DNA of 64,000 bases, from positions 1,364,001-1,428,000 of the forward strand of contig NC_133101.1 in NCBI RefSeq assembly GCF_022965805.1, read 5' to 3'. Below, piece by piece: positions 22,189 to 34,637 of this stretch. Below the pieces are notes generated by a model. It saw only the letters and a program-made list of their open reading frames with translations. It did not search any database and was not told where the DNA came from. The stretch is from Primulina eburnea. Taxonomy: Eukaryota > Streptophyta > Magnoliopsida > Lamiales > Gesneriaceae. The position numbers and the translations under genes were made by a program. Every line of letters starts with the position of its first letter. The first letter of the stretch is position 1.

Positions 22189-25100
22189 TTGTGTTTTTTG
22201 AAAATGTCTATGACTGGATATCATCTCGAACCTTTTAACGGAAAAACAGATTTTTCAATATGGCAGCAGAAAATGAAAGGTATTTTGGTACAACAAGGAG
22301 TCTTCAAAGCAATAGACTTGTCATATTCTGCTGCTGAAACTCCTGAAAAATTGGCTGAAATGGATGAGTTTGCTTATTCGTCAATAATTTTGAACTTGTC
22401 TGACTCTGTGTTAAGAAAAGTTGGTAAATTGAAATCGGCTAAGGAACTTTGGGAAAAATTAGAAGAACTTTATACTGAAACTTCGTTACCCAGTAAATTG
22501 TTTTTGCTTGAGAAATTTTTCCGGTTCAAACTTGATTTAAACAAGGACATTGATGAAAACTTTGATGTGTTTACCAAACTAGTTCAAGATATTAAGCAAA
22601 TAGGAGATAAGAATATTGATGATTACACCCATATTGTTCTTTTAAATGCAATACCTGATTCTTACAGTGATGTTAAATCTGCTATTAAGTATGGTAGAGA
22701 TCAGGTAAGTTTAGAAACTGTTGTGAACGGTCTGAAAAGCAAAGAGATAGATTTAAAAACAAATAAGGGTGGTAATAATTCTGGTGAGGTTATGTTTGTT
22801 AGAGGAAGGTCTCAACATAGATTTCAAAATCAAAAACCTTCAAACAACCATAACCAAGCGTTCGTTAAAAATAGAGGTAAGAGTAAGGCGAGATCCAAGT
22901 CGAGACCCAAGAATAGAAAATGCTATAATTGTGGTGAAACTGGTCATTACATTAAAGAGTGTTCTAGGCCTAAGCAAAACCAAAACTTTAAAAATCAGCA
23001 TGATGACCATGCAAATATGGCTTCTGGTAGTGAAAACATGGGTGATATTTTTATGGTGACTGAGATATGTGATGTTTCTGTGGTGAATTCTGTGCATTCA
23101 AGTTCTTTGTGTGAGAATGAATGGCTAGTTGATTCTGCGTGCACTTTTCACATGTCCCCATTTAAAAATCTGTTTTCTAGTTATAAAGAAGTGAAGCATG
23201 GGTCTGTTTCTATGGAAAATGAAAAATTGTGTCAAGTTGCTGGTCTTGGTGATGTATCACTGAAATTTGATTCTGGTTATGTGTTAACTTTGAAAAATGT
23301 GAGGCATGTTTCCGATTTATGTCATAATTTGATTTCATGTGCTGCATTGGAAGATGATGGGTTACGAGGTAGATAAGGAAATGGGGTTATGAAAATTATG
23401 AAAGGGTCTTTAGTGATTTTCAAAGCTGCCAAAAGGAGAAACTTGTATGTTTGTCATGCTGAATGTGAATCTTATGTGCAAAATTCTGTGAATGTTGTCT
23501 TAAGTGACAAAACTGATTTGTGGCACAAAAGATTAGGTCACATGAGTTCTAAAGGTCTTGAAATTTTGCACGAAGATGGTTATTTTGGTGGTGATAAATT
23601 GTTTTGTATGCCATTTTGTGATTCGTGTGTTCTGGGTAAACAGTCTAGAGTTAAGTTTCCAAATTCCCCTATTCATAAACACTCTGTCACTTCTGAAATA
23701 CTTGAGTATTTGCATGCTGATGTGTGGGGTCCTGCTAGTGTGCCAACGCATGGTGGAAATCAATATTTTCTATCTGTTATCGATGATTTTTTAAGAAAAG
23801 TTTGGGTGTTTTTAATGAAAAACAAATCTGATGTGTTTGAGAAGTTTAAAAGCTGGAAAAACTTGATTGAAAATCAAACAAGTAAGAAAATTAAAATTCT
23901 AAGAACTGATAATGGTCTTGAATTTTGTAATCGATTGTTTGACAATTTGTGTGCTGAATCTGGTATTCAAAGACATAGGACAGTCCCTTATACGCCTCAG
24001 CAAAATGGTGTAGCTGAGCGTATGAATAGAAATTTACTTGAAAGGGTGAGGTGCATGCTTGCTAGTTCTGGTCTTTCAAAAAAGTTTTGGGGTGAAGCTG
24101 TTTGTACTGCTGCTTATTTGATAAATAGGTCTCCTTCTGTGCCTTTGAATGGTAAGTGTCCAGAATCTGTGTGGTCTGGTATGCAAATAAATTTTTCAAA
24201 CTTGAAAGTTTTTGGTTGTTCTGCTTTTGTGCATCAGAAAAATGACAAACTTGAACCTGGGTCTGTGAAATGTGTTTTCTTGGCTATCCTGATGGGGTTA
24301 AGGGTTATAGATTATGGGTAAGAGATCAACCTGGTTTTAAAGTGTTAATCAGTAGGGATGTTGTTTTCAATGAGTCTGAATTTCCCTGTTTATCTGTTCC
24401 TTTACCTACTCCTGAACCTGCCACTGCTCCAAACAAGGTGGAGCATTTACTTGGTCCAAGTCATGATTCTGAAAATGTGCAAAATGTTCCTGAAGTGAAT
24501 ATTTTACCTGAAAATCTGTCTGAATCTGTTTTTGATAATCAAGTTGATGCTGATGTGCATGAAGAAATTGCTGAAAATATTCCTGAAACTGATCTTAGTG
24601 ATTTGAATGATTATCAATTGGCTAACGATAGATCTAAAAGAAATATTAGGCAGCCACAACATTTTGATGATTTTCATATGACTTCCCATGCATTTAGTGT
24701 GTTTGAATCGATTGATAATGTTGAACCTAAGTCATATGAAGAAGCTTTAAAATCTGAAAATTCTGTGCAATGGTTAAATGCGATGAATGAAGAAATTAAT
24801 TCGCTGCATGTTAACAACACTTGGATTCTTGTACCTAAACTTGAAAATTGTTCTGTTGTGGACTGTAAGTGGTTATTTAAGGTCAAGAATGAATGTGAAT
24901 CTGTCAGATTTAAAGCTAGGTTAGTCGCTAAGGGATTTACTCAAAAGGAAGGGATAGATTATACTGAAATATTTGCTCCGATTGTAAAGTTTACTACTGT
25001 GCGAATCATGCTTGCCCTTGTTGCTCAGTTTGATTGGGAGTTGAAGCAATTAGATGTTAAAACTGCTTTTTTACATGGTGAACTTGATGAAAAAAAATTT

Positions 25101-26260
25101 TATGAGGCAACCTGATGGTTTTGTTGATTCTAAGTATCCTGATCATGTTTGTTTGCTGAAGAAATCTTTGTATGCATTGAAGCAATCTCCTAGGCAATGG
25201 AACAAAAAGTTTGATGAATGCATGCTCTCTATGAATTTTACTAGAAGTAATTATGATCATTGCTTGTATTTCAAACAAAATGCTAAAGTTCCTGTTTTCT
25301 TGCTTATCTATGTGGATGATATGCTATTGATTAGTTCTTGTGTGAAAACTATTGATCATGTCAAAAATTGCTTAAATGCTAAATTTGATATGAAATTCTT
25401 AGGAGATGCTAAACGTATTCTTGGCATGAACATTTATAGAGATAGAAAACGTTCTGTCATTTTGTTGAATCAGGATACTTATGTTAAGAAAGTTTTGAGT
25501 AAATTTCCATGTTAAATGCAAAACCAGTCAATGTGCCTTTAGCCGGTCATTTTGTTCTAAGTAAAGAGCAATCCCCTAAAACTGATTTTGATGTTAAAAG
25601 CATGAAGAATGTGCCATATTCAAATGCTATAGGTTATGTCATGTATTTAATGGTTAGCACGAGGCCTGATATTGCATATTCTGTGAGTTGTTTGATTCGG
25701 TATATGTCTAATCCCGGTGTTTACCATTGGCAAGCTGTCAAATGGCTTTTGAGATATCTGAATGGTTCTGTGAAATATGGTTTAAAATTTTCAAAATCTG
25801 ATGTTGGTGTTAAATTGGTTGGATATGTGGATTCTAACTATGCAAATGATAAGGACAATAGAAAATCAACAACTTCTTATGTGTTTACATTGTGTGGTGC
25901 TTGTATTAGCTGGAAATCTCAATTCAACACATTGTTGCTCTTTCAACCACTGAATCTGAGTATGTTGCTGTCACTGAATCTTTAAAAGAAGCTATTTGGT
26001 TGAAAGGACTTATTTCTGAACTTGGTTTTCTTGAAGGTGAAGTTGTAGTATTTTCTGATAGCCAGTCTGGTATACAACTGTGTAAGAATCATGTTTTTCA
26101 TGATAGAACTAAACATATTGATGTTAGATTCCACTACATTCGTGATGTGGTTGCAAAAGGCATAGTCTATCTTGAAAAAATTCCTTCTCAATTTAATTCT
26201 GCTGATATGGGAACTAAGTGGTTGTCTGTGGATAAATTCAGATCTTGTTTAAAAATTTAA
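22189..26260 (+). pseudogene. Copia gag-pol, interrupted by one stop and several frameshifts
   Basis: Gag-type region from 22204 (UBN2-like; PFNGKTDFSIWQQKMKG), then a zinc knuckle CYNCGETGHYIKEC near 22921. The protease has VDSACTFHMSP, with Ala where Gly is more usual. An in-frame TAA lies at 23374-23376. The pre-integrase HxH/CxxC region (WHKRLGHM, FCDSCVLGK) and the integrase core (HADVWGP, RTDNGLEF, YTPQQNGVAERMN) follow to a frameshift near 24280. Reverse transcriptase parts (FKARLVAKGFTQ, LKQLDVKTAFLHGEL) meet a frameshift in an A-run near 25095 and then resume with LKQSPRQW and catalytic YVDD near 25309-25320. Another break at about 25500 precedes RNase H pieces (RPDIAYSVSCL, YVDSNYAND), with a further one near 25925 before TKHIDVRFHYIRD. 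It cannot make its own proteins as it stands. Confidence 0.9.
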
Positions 26261-26422
26261 AATTTTGATACTTCTGATTGATGTGTTCTGTTTCTGTTAT
26301 TTGACGTAGCTTACTTGGTGTTTGCTATAAATTGACACTTGTACTAACTTTGTGTTTTCTGCAAGTGGGGCGATGATGATGGCTGTAGGTGACTCTCCTG
26401 TCCAGTGAACCGGCGTTGGGCC

Positions 26423-26436
26423 GAAAGGTGGAGAAA
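26423..26436 (+). other. Copia polypurine tract
   Basis: GAAAGGTGGAGAAA directly precedes the TG of the 3' LTR and marks the plus-strand priming site. Confidence 0.75.
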
Positions 26437-26986
26437 TGTTGGGTTTGGCCCAACTTTTTCCAAGCCTATTACCATAGCTCCTTTTGTCACATATGGGCTG
26501 TAGGGCTTCAGCCTCTCTTCCTTTCTTTTTTTAATAGAGGGCTGCCGATCTTTTCTTACTTAAATCTGTGTGTGTGCAGCCGACTAGAGAGAGGAGCGTA
26601 AGCGTGAGTTTTCTGAGAGGCAGCAGTGCGCTTCATTCTTCTTCGACGTCATACCAGTGTTCTTTGCTTTGTGCACGAGAGCTCTTCTCTTCTTCCTCTC
26701 TATTTCTCAAGTGATATATTAGAGTGTGTGAGATTGGAAATTGTCCTCGGTTCCTTGTGCTGTTTCGATCAGTGTCGTTCCTACTGTGTGTAGAGTGATG
26801 GGGTTTTAATCGGGAAACCTTTGTGGTCTTCGTCTTGGTTTACTGTGTATTTGGAGAGGCCAAAATCAGTTTGTCTGAGCCCGGTTTTTTATCCTAACAC
26901 ATTATATTCTATTGTTTCCTGTTGTGTTGAATTTTGCAGGTTGGACAGCGGCTTCGGAAGGTACAGACCGGTGGATGCTCCTAACA
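26437..26986 (+). repeat. Copia 3' LTR, full length (550 bp)
   Basis: Starts TGTTGGGTTTGGCCCAAC and ends CCTAACA. It shows the 130-bp LTR start that the 5' copy has lost. Confidence 0.9.
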
Positions 26987-28969
26987 AATTCATTAATTTT
27001 CTTTATAAAATTTGAATAAACTAAAATCAACATTGAACCCAAATCCATATTCTCATTCAATCCCAGCTCGCAGTCAAACACAATCCGATCCGACTCAATG
27101 ACGCCAATGCTAATAGAGATAATAATAAATATTCATCGCGATTCAATTCACTCATATCCGTATTTGTCATCGCAACCTCAAAAAATTTAAAAAACAAGTT
27201 CGTAATATATTTTTGTAACTCTACACTTTTTATTCCTGAAATACAAATCTTAAATCGTTTAATTTACTATCCCTCACCAAAATTATTATTTTAATTTTTT
27301 TTTATTACCAGGTTCCACTCTAATGTTGTTTTTAGTAAAAAAAAAAATATATATTCAAAATTTACAGTTACACTGAACATACCAGTAAAATGTGGATTTT
27401 CCTAAATATAATTTCAAGATTGTTTTTTTATTACCATGTGGTCCCCACTCTAATGTAATGGGTTTTGATTTATTGAAGCATTTGTATGTGTTTTTTGTTT
27501 GTATGTATAATATAATTTAATTTTTTTGTGGAAAAAATAATTTGATATCTTTTAAATTCCTTCACTGGGAAACAAGAGACAGTTGATAAAAATGAATTGG
27601 CGTTGACGCTTCCTCGTACCAACGTGCCCTTGTTTACCCTTCTTTCTTTTTCACCATTTAAGCATTACCAATTTAATACTATTTTAAATATTTTTTCCTT
27701 TATCTTTTGGAAAAATAGTATATATCTTTACTTCTATATATAAATTACGTTTTTTATGTTCCGAATTTGTAACACCAATTATTTTTTACGAAAATATCAT
27801 ATTCATTTAGATAAATAATATTTTTCATGTCATTTACTTATAACTACAATATTTACTTTAAAATTTCACATTTATCTACAAATCACATATTTAATATAAC
27901 TGTATTATCTTTATTCAAATAATAATTAAAAACTATAACAAAATTTTATGTATCAATTCGACCTATTAACGACTGTGAACATGATTCATGAACATAATAA
28001 AAATTAAGAAAATCAAAGAATATAAAATTAAAATCATTTTGGCATCCATGTCACCTGCGTAGTGAAGTAGAAGAGATGCAAAAGGAGGAAAGGAGTTAGC
28101 CAGTGCCGTGGCATGAGATTCACGAGACATTGAGATAATATTAAAAAAAAATTAAAAAAAAAATGAAGTGCAGATTGGTGGTCACCTATCCATCTGGTCT
28201 ACGTCTTAGTTGTAAAGTTTGCTTCCACATTTGCCTTATCCATGGCCACGACTCACATAAAATTCGTTACGTTAAGTGCACTCTACATTGAATTCATCCG
28301 ATTTATCTTTGAAAATGCTTAATTAATATTCATAGAGATTAAGTTTTAAATTCACTTTTGAATTTATGTCCAAGGATTTTAAATTATTTAACTTAACTTG
28401 TTCGGGATATATTAAAATTCAAGAGAATTTTAAACCCATTAAGTTAATGATTTACGATCGTATTTTTGGTGGAATATTTCAAATAAAATGATGATTAGTG
28501 TCATTTAAAATTCATTTTTCAAATCATTCGTTAAATCAAATCTTTTGGAATATATATTAGAAATGGTTTAAAATGACCATATCATATGAGTTTGAAAATT
28601 TAAAATTTATTGTCAAATAGATTTACACAAACAAATAACTTGTTTTGTTTAAAATCCATGAATCATGTTGCATTTGAGTTGGAAGATTAAGATTTGAGAA
28701 AACATTCATTTAAAAAAAACTTGCAAAGCTCTGTGTCGAGGTGAATTCGAAATCACTAAATGTTTCAAATCCATCAACAAATCCTTGTACGCTTTTTCTC
28801 ATTAGATTGTTGATGTGATTTTGATTATTTGTGCAAGTTCTAGTGCCAAATTATCAATTTTCAGCATTATGTCATTATTTTTCAATGTTATTTCAGCTAT
28901 TTTGTGGAAATAATTAAAAGAACAATAAGTAACTTATTTACCAACACTATAACTCGAAAATATATTGGA
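26987..28969. other. Intergenic AT-rich DNA
   Basis: No gene seen. Short frames are compositional. Confidence 0.5.
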
Positions 28970-29240
28970 GGCAAAACGATTTTTTTTATCGATTAACTTA
29001 TCAAATTTTGGGTTTTGGTCCACTAAGTTTTCTAAAAGTTTGGTTTTAACCTATTAATTTTTTATTTTCGACTATTTTAGTCTAGTTGCTGACGTGGTAT
29101 CTTATTATTCAGTAATTTTCGATGTCGTGTGAGTATTTTCTGGCATCATATAAACAATTGAACTAAAATAACCAGATATTAAAAATTAATGTAAAAAAAA
29201 TCAAAATTTGAAAGTTCAGTGGTAAAAAAACCTATTTTTT
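28970..29240. repeat. R2 repeat, copy 1
   Basis: This belongs to a family whose copies start with a T-rich GGTCC-type lead, carry GACGTGGTAT or GATGTGGCAT words around the middle, and end with A-rich antisense-like text. Copies are diverged and boundaries are approximate. Confidence 0.5.
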
Positions 29241-29244
29241 AAAA

Positions 29245-29405
29245 TAATAGGTCTCGTGTGAGACAGTCTCAATGATCTATATCCATAACACAGGTTGACT
29301 CGGTCTATAGCTGAAGTGAAAATTAACACTTTTAGCATAACAACAGTATTTTTTCATGAGTTGAATTACGTAACACGTTCATTTCATAAAATTGATTTAT
29401 GACAC
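29245..29405 (-). repeat. R1 fold-back repeat, copy 3 (diverged)
   Basis: GTCTCGTGTGAGACAGTCTC at the left, GGTTGACTCGG and TTTTTCATGAGTTG inside, in reverse order to copy 2. Confidence 0.65.
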
Positions 29406-30109
29406 AATTTTATAAAAAAAAATTAGGTTTCCAAAATAACCAAGCTAGCTATCATTTTCATCTCATCTAAAATTTGAGTTTGTACAGGAATTTACACTGT
29501 CTAGATTCTAGTTTCTTGGTTTCAATGTGTGAAGAAGGTGTGTCCAACTTTTCATGTGCCACATTAATTGCCCTATTTACACATTTTCATTTTGTTCGAC
29601 ATAACTCTATGAAATGATTCATAGGCCAACTCTATGCTAACCTTAAATCTGGAATAAATCTCCATTACAATTTCAAAAAAATTACAATTTGAATATGTGT
29701 ATATATATATATATATATTTCAATTACCTCATAAAGGCAGAAAATTCCAATATTTATCATTTCTTTGTTTATAAAAAAATGAAAAAAGAATTAGTACAAT
29801 CAGAGACGACTCTGTACTATAAAAAGTAATTTAATTAATAAATAATGTACGATTCAGATACTCCTATTTCATTTCTTAAACAAGACAAAGTTTTTTTCCC
29901 CATTGTCACTTTCAGTATGATCAATTTGATTACAGAATGATATAAAAAATTTATATTCTGCAGATTCTATGCGAGATACTTCTTTTTCGTCTGACTTTTA
30001 TTATGTCCCCTCCAATTTAAAGCTAAATTTATTCTAGTCTATCTTATTTTATATTTATTTACGGATTTATAATCATACATTTTTATTTGGGAAAGAAGAT
30101 TTAATTAAG

Positions 30110-30440
30110 GGAAAATAACCAAAACTGTCATATGAGTTGATATGTTTTGAATTATGTTCATTTATATAGCTAATATTTGATCTTAGTGCAATAAATTGAC
30201 ATTTGCTTTTGCAACTGGTCTATTTTCTTTACTGGAATACTGACATTGTGTTGGATGTTACTAAATGATGTCGGATATTGTCAACATGACGACAAACGTT
30301 ACAAATAAGTGTTAACATGTCCGATATCTATCAACGATCTAGTAAAAAATGGACTAAACGTGTAAAAACTAACTAAATTATTGCATTAAGATCCAATTCG
30401 ACTACTTGAAGGACTGAAATCTAAAATAGGCCAAGTTTCA
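30110..30440. repeat. R2 repeat, copy 2
   Basis: GATGTCGGATATTGTCAACA lies mid-element with a partly inverted counterpart TTAACATGTCCGATATC, about 45 bp away, giving a weak hairpin. Confidence 0.5.
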
Positions 30441-30769
30441 CGAAAAATGACATTTCTTGTGGATTAATTTTAAAAGATTTCATAGATGCAAAAGGTAATC
30501 AGTTACTGTGGCTTTCAGGCATATAAGCCTAACTCTATCGGCCCAACATCAACTTTTGCCACGTGCCACCATATTACCCTTTCAATATCAATGGAGCATT
30601 AATTCTCTCTAGCTACTTTTTTTCTTGCTTTATTTGAACTAATTTCCAATTATTTTTCTAACCCACAAATTAAAAATTTCGAAATTACTAACCCGAAACC
30701 TAAATATTCTAGTTTCAGACCACGATCTCCATTATTAATTCTTCCAAAACGAAAGATGTATTTGTATGA

Positions 30770-30945
30770 AGTAGGTATAATATAAGACGATCACACGAAT
30801 ATATATTCATGAGATATGTCGATCTGGTCCATACTTATAATGAAAACTAATACTTTTCACATAAAAATTCATATTTTTTCATGAGTTGGATTGAAGATTC
30901 GTATTATAAAATTGATCTGATTGTCTTATATGAGTTTTGTGATTT
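30770..30945 (-). repeat. R1 fold-back repeat, copy 4 (strongly diverged)
   Basis: Recognised by AAGACGATCACACGAA at the left, TAATGAAAACTAATACTTTT, TTTTTCATGAGTTGGATTGA and a degraded right end. Weaker than the other copies. Confidence 0.5.
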
Positions 30946-31589
30946 GTATGTTGATATGTCCATTAAAAAAAACAAAATAATATAAACAATATTAATAAAT
31001 TTATTTTAGATTTGTTGTAAAAATATTTATAGATAATCAAAATATTATATTTTGTCCACTAAAAAATATTATATAAAGTTTTATCAATTTGAATATGAAA
31101 TCCTGACATATCATCTGTAATTAAAATTCACTAGCCGACGCAATGTTTTCATTTGCAAAATCATTAAATGAGATCAAAATTTGGAATACATGCATGGTTT
31201 TTAATACTTGTTTTGTTCCATATATTTAGGTTTATGTGTATTTTTACACATATTAAGAAAATTATTTTAAAAAACAAGTTTTACTAATCATGATATTCAC
31301 ATTTTACCCTTATTTAATGAATATTTCAATAAGATATAAAACTTTTTTGGAAGTCAATAATGAGGAGAGGCATATTGGTAAAAGAACAGAAAAAATAATA
31401 TTAAATATAGATATTGGACTCTATATTTGAGACGGATGGAAAAAATATGATATTTATATTTGTAAATGAGGAAATATCTCCCAAAAAGAAGAAACTTGCA
31501 TCTCAAGTCAATAAAAAGAATTTAATTAGAAGTTGAAAGTGCATTTTCTGGGTGGTACTTACATACTTGATTTTTGGAAAAATTGTAGT

Positions 31590-31920
31590 GTTTTGTTTTT
31601 TGTTATTTTGTAACTGACATGTTTTATACTTTTTTTTCATGTTGTAGTTCAATTTATGGTCATATTACACCAATTAGAACTTTTTAAAATTTTATAACTT
31701 TTTTCATAAGGAAGTTACTTGGCGTCGGAAAATAATGATGTGATATCAAAAATTTTTGATGTTGCGCGAGATATTGTTGACATGTTTAATATCATGTCAT
31801 CTCAAGTGATTTAGACTAAAATTGAAGGGGAAAAAACAAATAAATTAGTAAACAAAAGATTGTGAATTGATCGACATCAGAAAATATAAAACATGCACGT
31901 TGTATGACCAAACATATAAT
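31590..31920. repeat. R2 repeat, copy 3
   Basis: Carries GGCGTCGGAAAATAATGATG and GATATTGTTGACATG in the family order. Boundaries approximate. Confidence 0.5.
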
Positions 31921-31992
31921 TTTCCCTTTACTTTTTAGATGCTTCAAATAATAATAATGATAAAAAATTAAAATTAAGGATGATAATTTGTA

Positions 31993-32190
31993 GGCAAAAA
32001 TTTGTGTGAGACGGTCTGACGCGTCGTATTTTGTGAGACGGATATCTTATTTGATTCATCATGGAAAAATATTACTTTTTATGCTAAGAGTATTACTTTT
32101 TATTATGAATATCGGTATGGTTGACTCGTCTCACGGTCACAGATAAAGAATCGTGAGACAATCTTACAAGAGACCTACTCTATTAGTTGT
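31993..32190 (+). repeat. R1 fold-back repeat, copy 5 (near full length)
   Basis: TGTGAGACGGTCTGACGCG left, two GTATTACTTTTTAT-type words in the core, GTTGACTCGTCTCACGG and a GTGAGACAATCTTACAAG right end. Confidence 0.85.
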
Positions 32191-32372
32191 AGATTCGTGT
32201 GCTTGGTGAGCCCGATAATTTAGTTGTAGAATTTATAAATTCATTCTTATTATCCTTATGTATTTTTTCGATTGAGAATTATTTTTTATAATTTAAATAT
32301 CATATCAGAATAAAATATGTAACGTAAAATACACACACACATATATTTTTATATATATATGTACACACACAC

Positions 32373-32377
<5 letters not shown>

Positions 32378-32449
<72 letters not shown>
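32378..32449. repeat. (TA)n microsatellite, long
   Basis: About 36 uninterrupted TA units. The open frame here that spells Tyr-Ile repeats is this microsatellite, not a gene. Confidence 0.95.
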
Positions 32450-32451
<2 letters not shown>

Positions 32452-33427
32452 ATTTACACTCCACTATTTATTTATACACACACGTCACTTTATTTTTTAA
32501 AGTGTAAATGGACAACAGTATCCTTAAATTTAATTGATTTTTTATTTGGTAAATTATTTGTAGTCTCGTTTCCTAAAATAAATTATCAAGAACTTTAGTT
32601 AGTCAAAATATCACAATTAAATTTATAAATATCCTTAGATATGAAAAGATACATAAAATAAAAATATTACAAATTAAAATATTTTTTTATTTTATCTCAT
32701 GTTAATTTATTTTTTATTTTACATTTCCAATTGTATTTGGTCGCATAATCAAAGATTAAACTTGTCCTTGAATCATTGTATTTGGTCGCATACGTTTGAT
32801 TAGTTTATTGATTTTTACACAGAACACATTGGATAAAATTACCTCTCCGCCCTTTGAATTTTCTTGTAAAAATCAACTCAAGCAATTTGGTTGCTACAAA
32901 TCAATGTTTTTTTTTTAAATATATAAATTATATGGCGAAACAAAAGTATCTTATGGAAAAATTTAAAAAAAAGGCCTTTAAATTTATTTATTTTAAAAAA
33001 TTCAAAAAAAAAAACTATGTGTGCATTATTAATAATTAAATTACAAATAAGTTTAAAAATATTTTCAATTCAATCATACAAACTAATGAAATAATTACGT
33101 CCCAATCGAATCTCGATCGTAGTTTGAACAATATTTATATTGCGGAATATCTAGTATTTTATGTACTCTTAATTAATTCTTTCGGAAATCAATGGAAATT
33201 AATTTTTTTGTTTTTAGGGAAAGGTCAGAATCGTCATTCGGCATGTTAATAAATTAAATGAAGCAACTATTTCTAAACTTTCTTTGTGTAATTCACATTT
33301 TGCTATTTCAACTAACTATGGTTAGGTTTCTCATTTATTATCTTATTTTACGAATAAACCGGAGTCTAAATATATACCGTTTGTGAAACTTTTCTCAAAC
33401 AAAATTTAAAAGATTATATCATATAAC
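32450..33427. other. Intergenic AT-rich DNA
   Basis: Nothing recognisable beyond A/T runs. Confidence 0.5.
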
Positions 33428-33643
33428 ACAAAAACTTGTGTGAGACGGTTTTACATAATTTAAAAGATTATTCATATAAGACAAAAAAATTTATGTTACG
33501 AATATCTTATTTGGATCATCTTTGAAAAAATATTACTTTTATGTTAATAGTATTATTTTTTATTGTGAATATCGATAAGGTTGACTCGTCTCACAGATAA
33601 AGATTTGTGAGACCGTCTCACACGAGACCTACTCATCACATAA
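33428..33643 (+). repeat. R1 fold-back repeat, copy 6
   Basis: TGTGTGAGACGGTTTTAC left, an extra AT-rich insert, then the core and GTGAGACCGTCTCACACGAG right. Longer than other copies because of the insert. Confidence 0.8.
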
Positions 33644-33908
33644 TATATAATTTAACGTTATTAATTTTTAAAAATAAATCATCGCTATCTATAAATTAAT
33701 TATTTAAATCAACTAGTTGATCGTAGAAGTATAAAAAATATCGGATTTAACTAAATAAAATGTTATTCTTTTGTTTTTGGAATTTAAGCAAACGAATGGA
33801 AATAACAGTGAGTATGTGAGAGAAAACTGAACTTTACAAACAAAACATAAATATGGTGTCCACAGAAATAATAATCACCTTCGTTCATACATACAAAAAA
33901 GACATCTC

Positions 33909-33939
<31 letters not shown>

Positions 33940-34593
33940 GAAATATATTTTATATATATATACATATGTATGTATATAATATTTTTAATTGTTCTTTCTT
34001 TCTTTGGAGAAAGGCGATTGCAGAGAACAACAGAAGTCTCGCTAGCTTCTGCAAAGAGATAGAAAAGGAGATAAATAGTTAGACAGAGAGTGTGATAGAA
34101 ACGACAGCCTCAGGAATAGGAGACAGTGAGATAAAAAAAGAAGAAGAATTCGAGATTTTTATTTTTATATTTTGTTTATAATTTTTTTGCTCAAATCCCA
34201 GAAAGAAGAAAACGATGTCTGATGCCTTTGTAAACCTTTACAACCTGAGACTATAGTAGGTATGTATGTCTGTGTGGATTGATAAAGCTGAATTTGTAAG
34301 CGACAAAGAAGAAATAAACTCATAATTTGATGCTTTCGCTTTTGCTCCTCACTACCCTTTTTATTCTTCTCTTTTCATGTATTCTCATATGGGATACAGC
34401 TTTTGTTTCTGTCGAGTATTGAAATTCCAGTACGGGTTTTTCATTTCTTGATGGATTTGTTCACAGAATCAGCGGTTGAGTTTACCGGAAATCGATGATG
34501 ATGGAGATATGGGAATAGCAGTGGCTTGTGTGATTACCTATCGCTCACAAGATTACAATTCAATTCAATTCTTGGACAAGGAAATTCGATCCT
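33644..34593 (+). promoter_or_regulatory. Promoter and 5' leader of the BEL1-like gene, with a probable leader intron at 34260-34466
   Basis: From about 34010 the sequence turns purine-rich like a transcribed leader. AG|GTATGT at 34258-34265 and TTCACAG at 34460-34466 fit a 207-bp intron in the 5' UTR. A short (TA)n run lies near 33921. Upstream ATGs at 34495, 34498, 34501 and 34509 start before the main ATG. Confidence 0.5.
34495..34518 (+). other. Short uORF of the BEL1-like gene
   Basis: Three consecutive ATG codons open a 7-codon frame ending TAG, in the same frame as the main ORF but stopped before it. Confidence 0.5.
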
Positions 34594-34637
34594 ATGTCCC
34601 AAGCTTACCACCAAGGAATCTACAGTTTCTCGAATGA
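34509..34637 (+). other. uORF overlapping the BEL1-like start codon
   Basis: ATG at 34509 opens a 42-codon frame (MGIAVACVITYRSQDY) ending TGA at 34635-34637, 41 bp beyond the main ATG and in another frame. Ribosomes that use it cannot start at the main ATG, so it could reduce translation. Its first residues, MGI, resemble the N-terminus I remember for Arabidopsis SAW1/BLH2. Confidence 0.45.

Larger units (their letters stand above)
21431..26986 (+). mobile_element. Ty1/copia LTR retrotransposon, young but defective, 5' LTR truncated
   Basis: Order: partial 5' LTR (21431-21854), primer binding site (21856-21869), gag-protease-integrase-reverse transcriptase-RNase H remains (22189-26260), purine tract (26423-26436), full 3' LTR (26437-26986). 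Integrase before reverse transcriptase places it in Ty1/copia. Over the shared 420 bp I count six substitutions and one 4-bp indel between the LTRs, about 1.4%. The first 130 bp of the 5' LTR are missing, so no target duplication can be seen. The left break falls in a TG-dinucleotide run. Confidence 0.93.

Noticed and set aside
32359..32598. Tyr-Ile repeat protein
   Set aside because: It is a translation of the (TA)n microsatellite.
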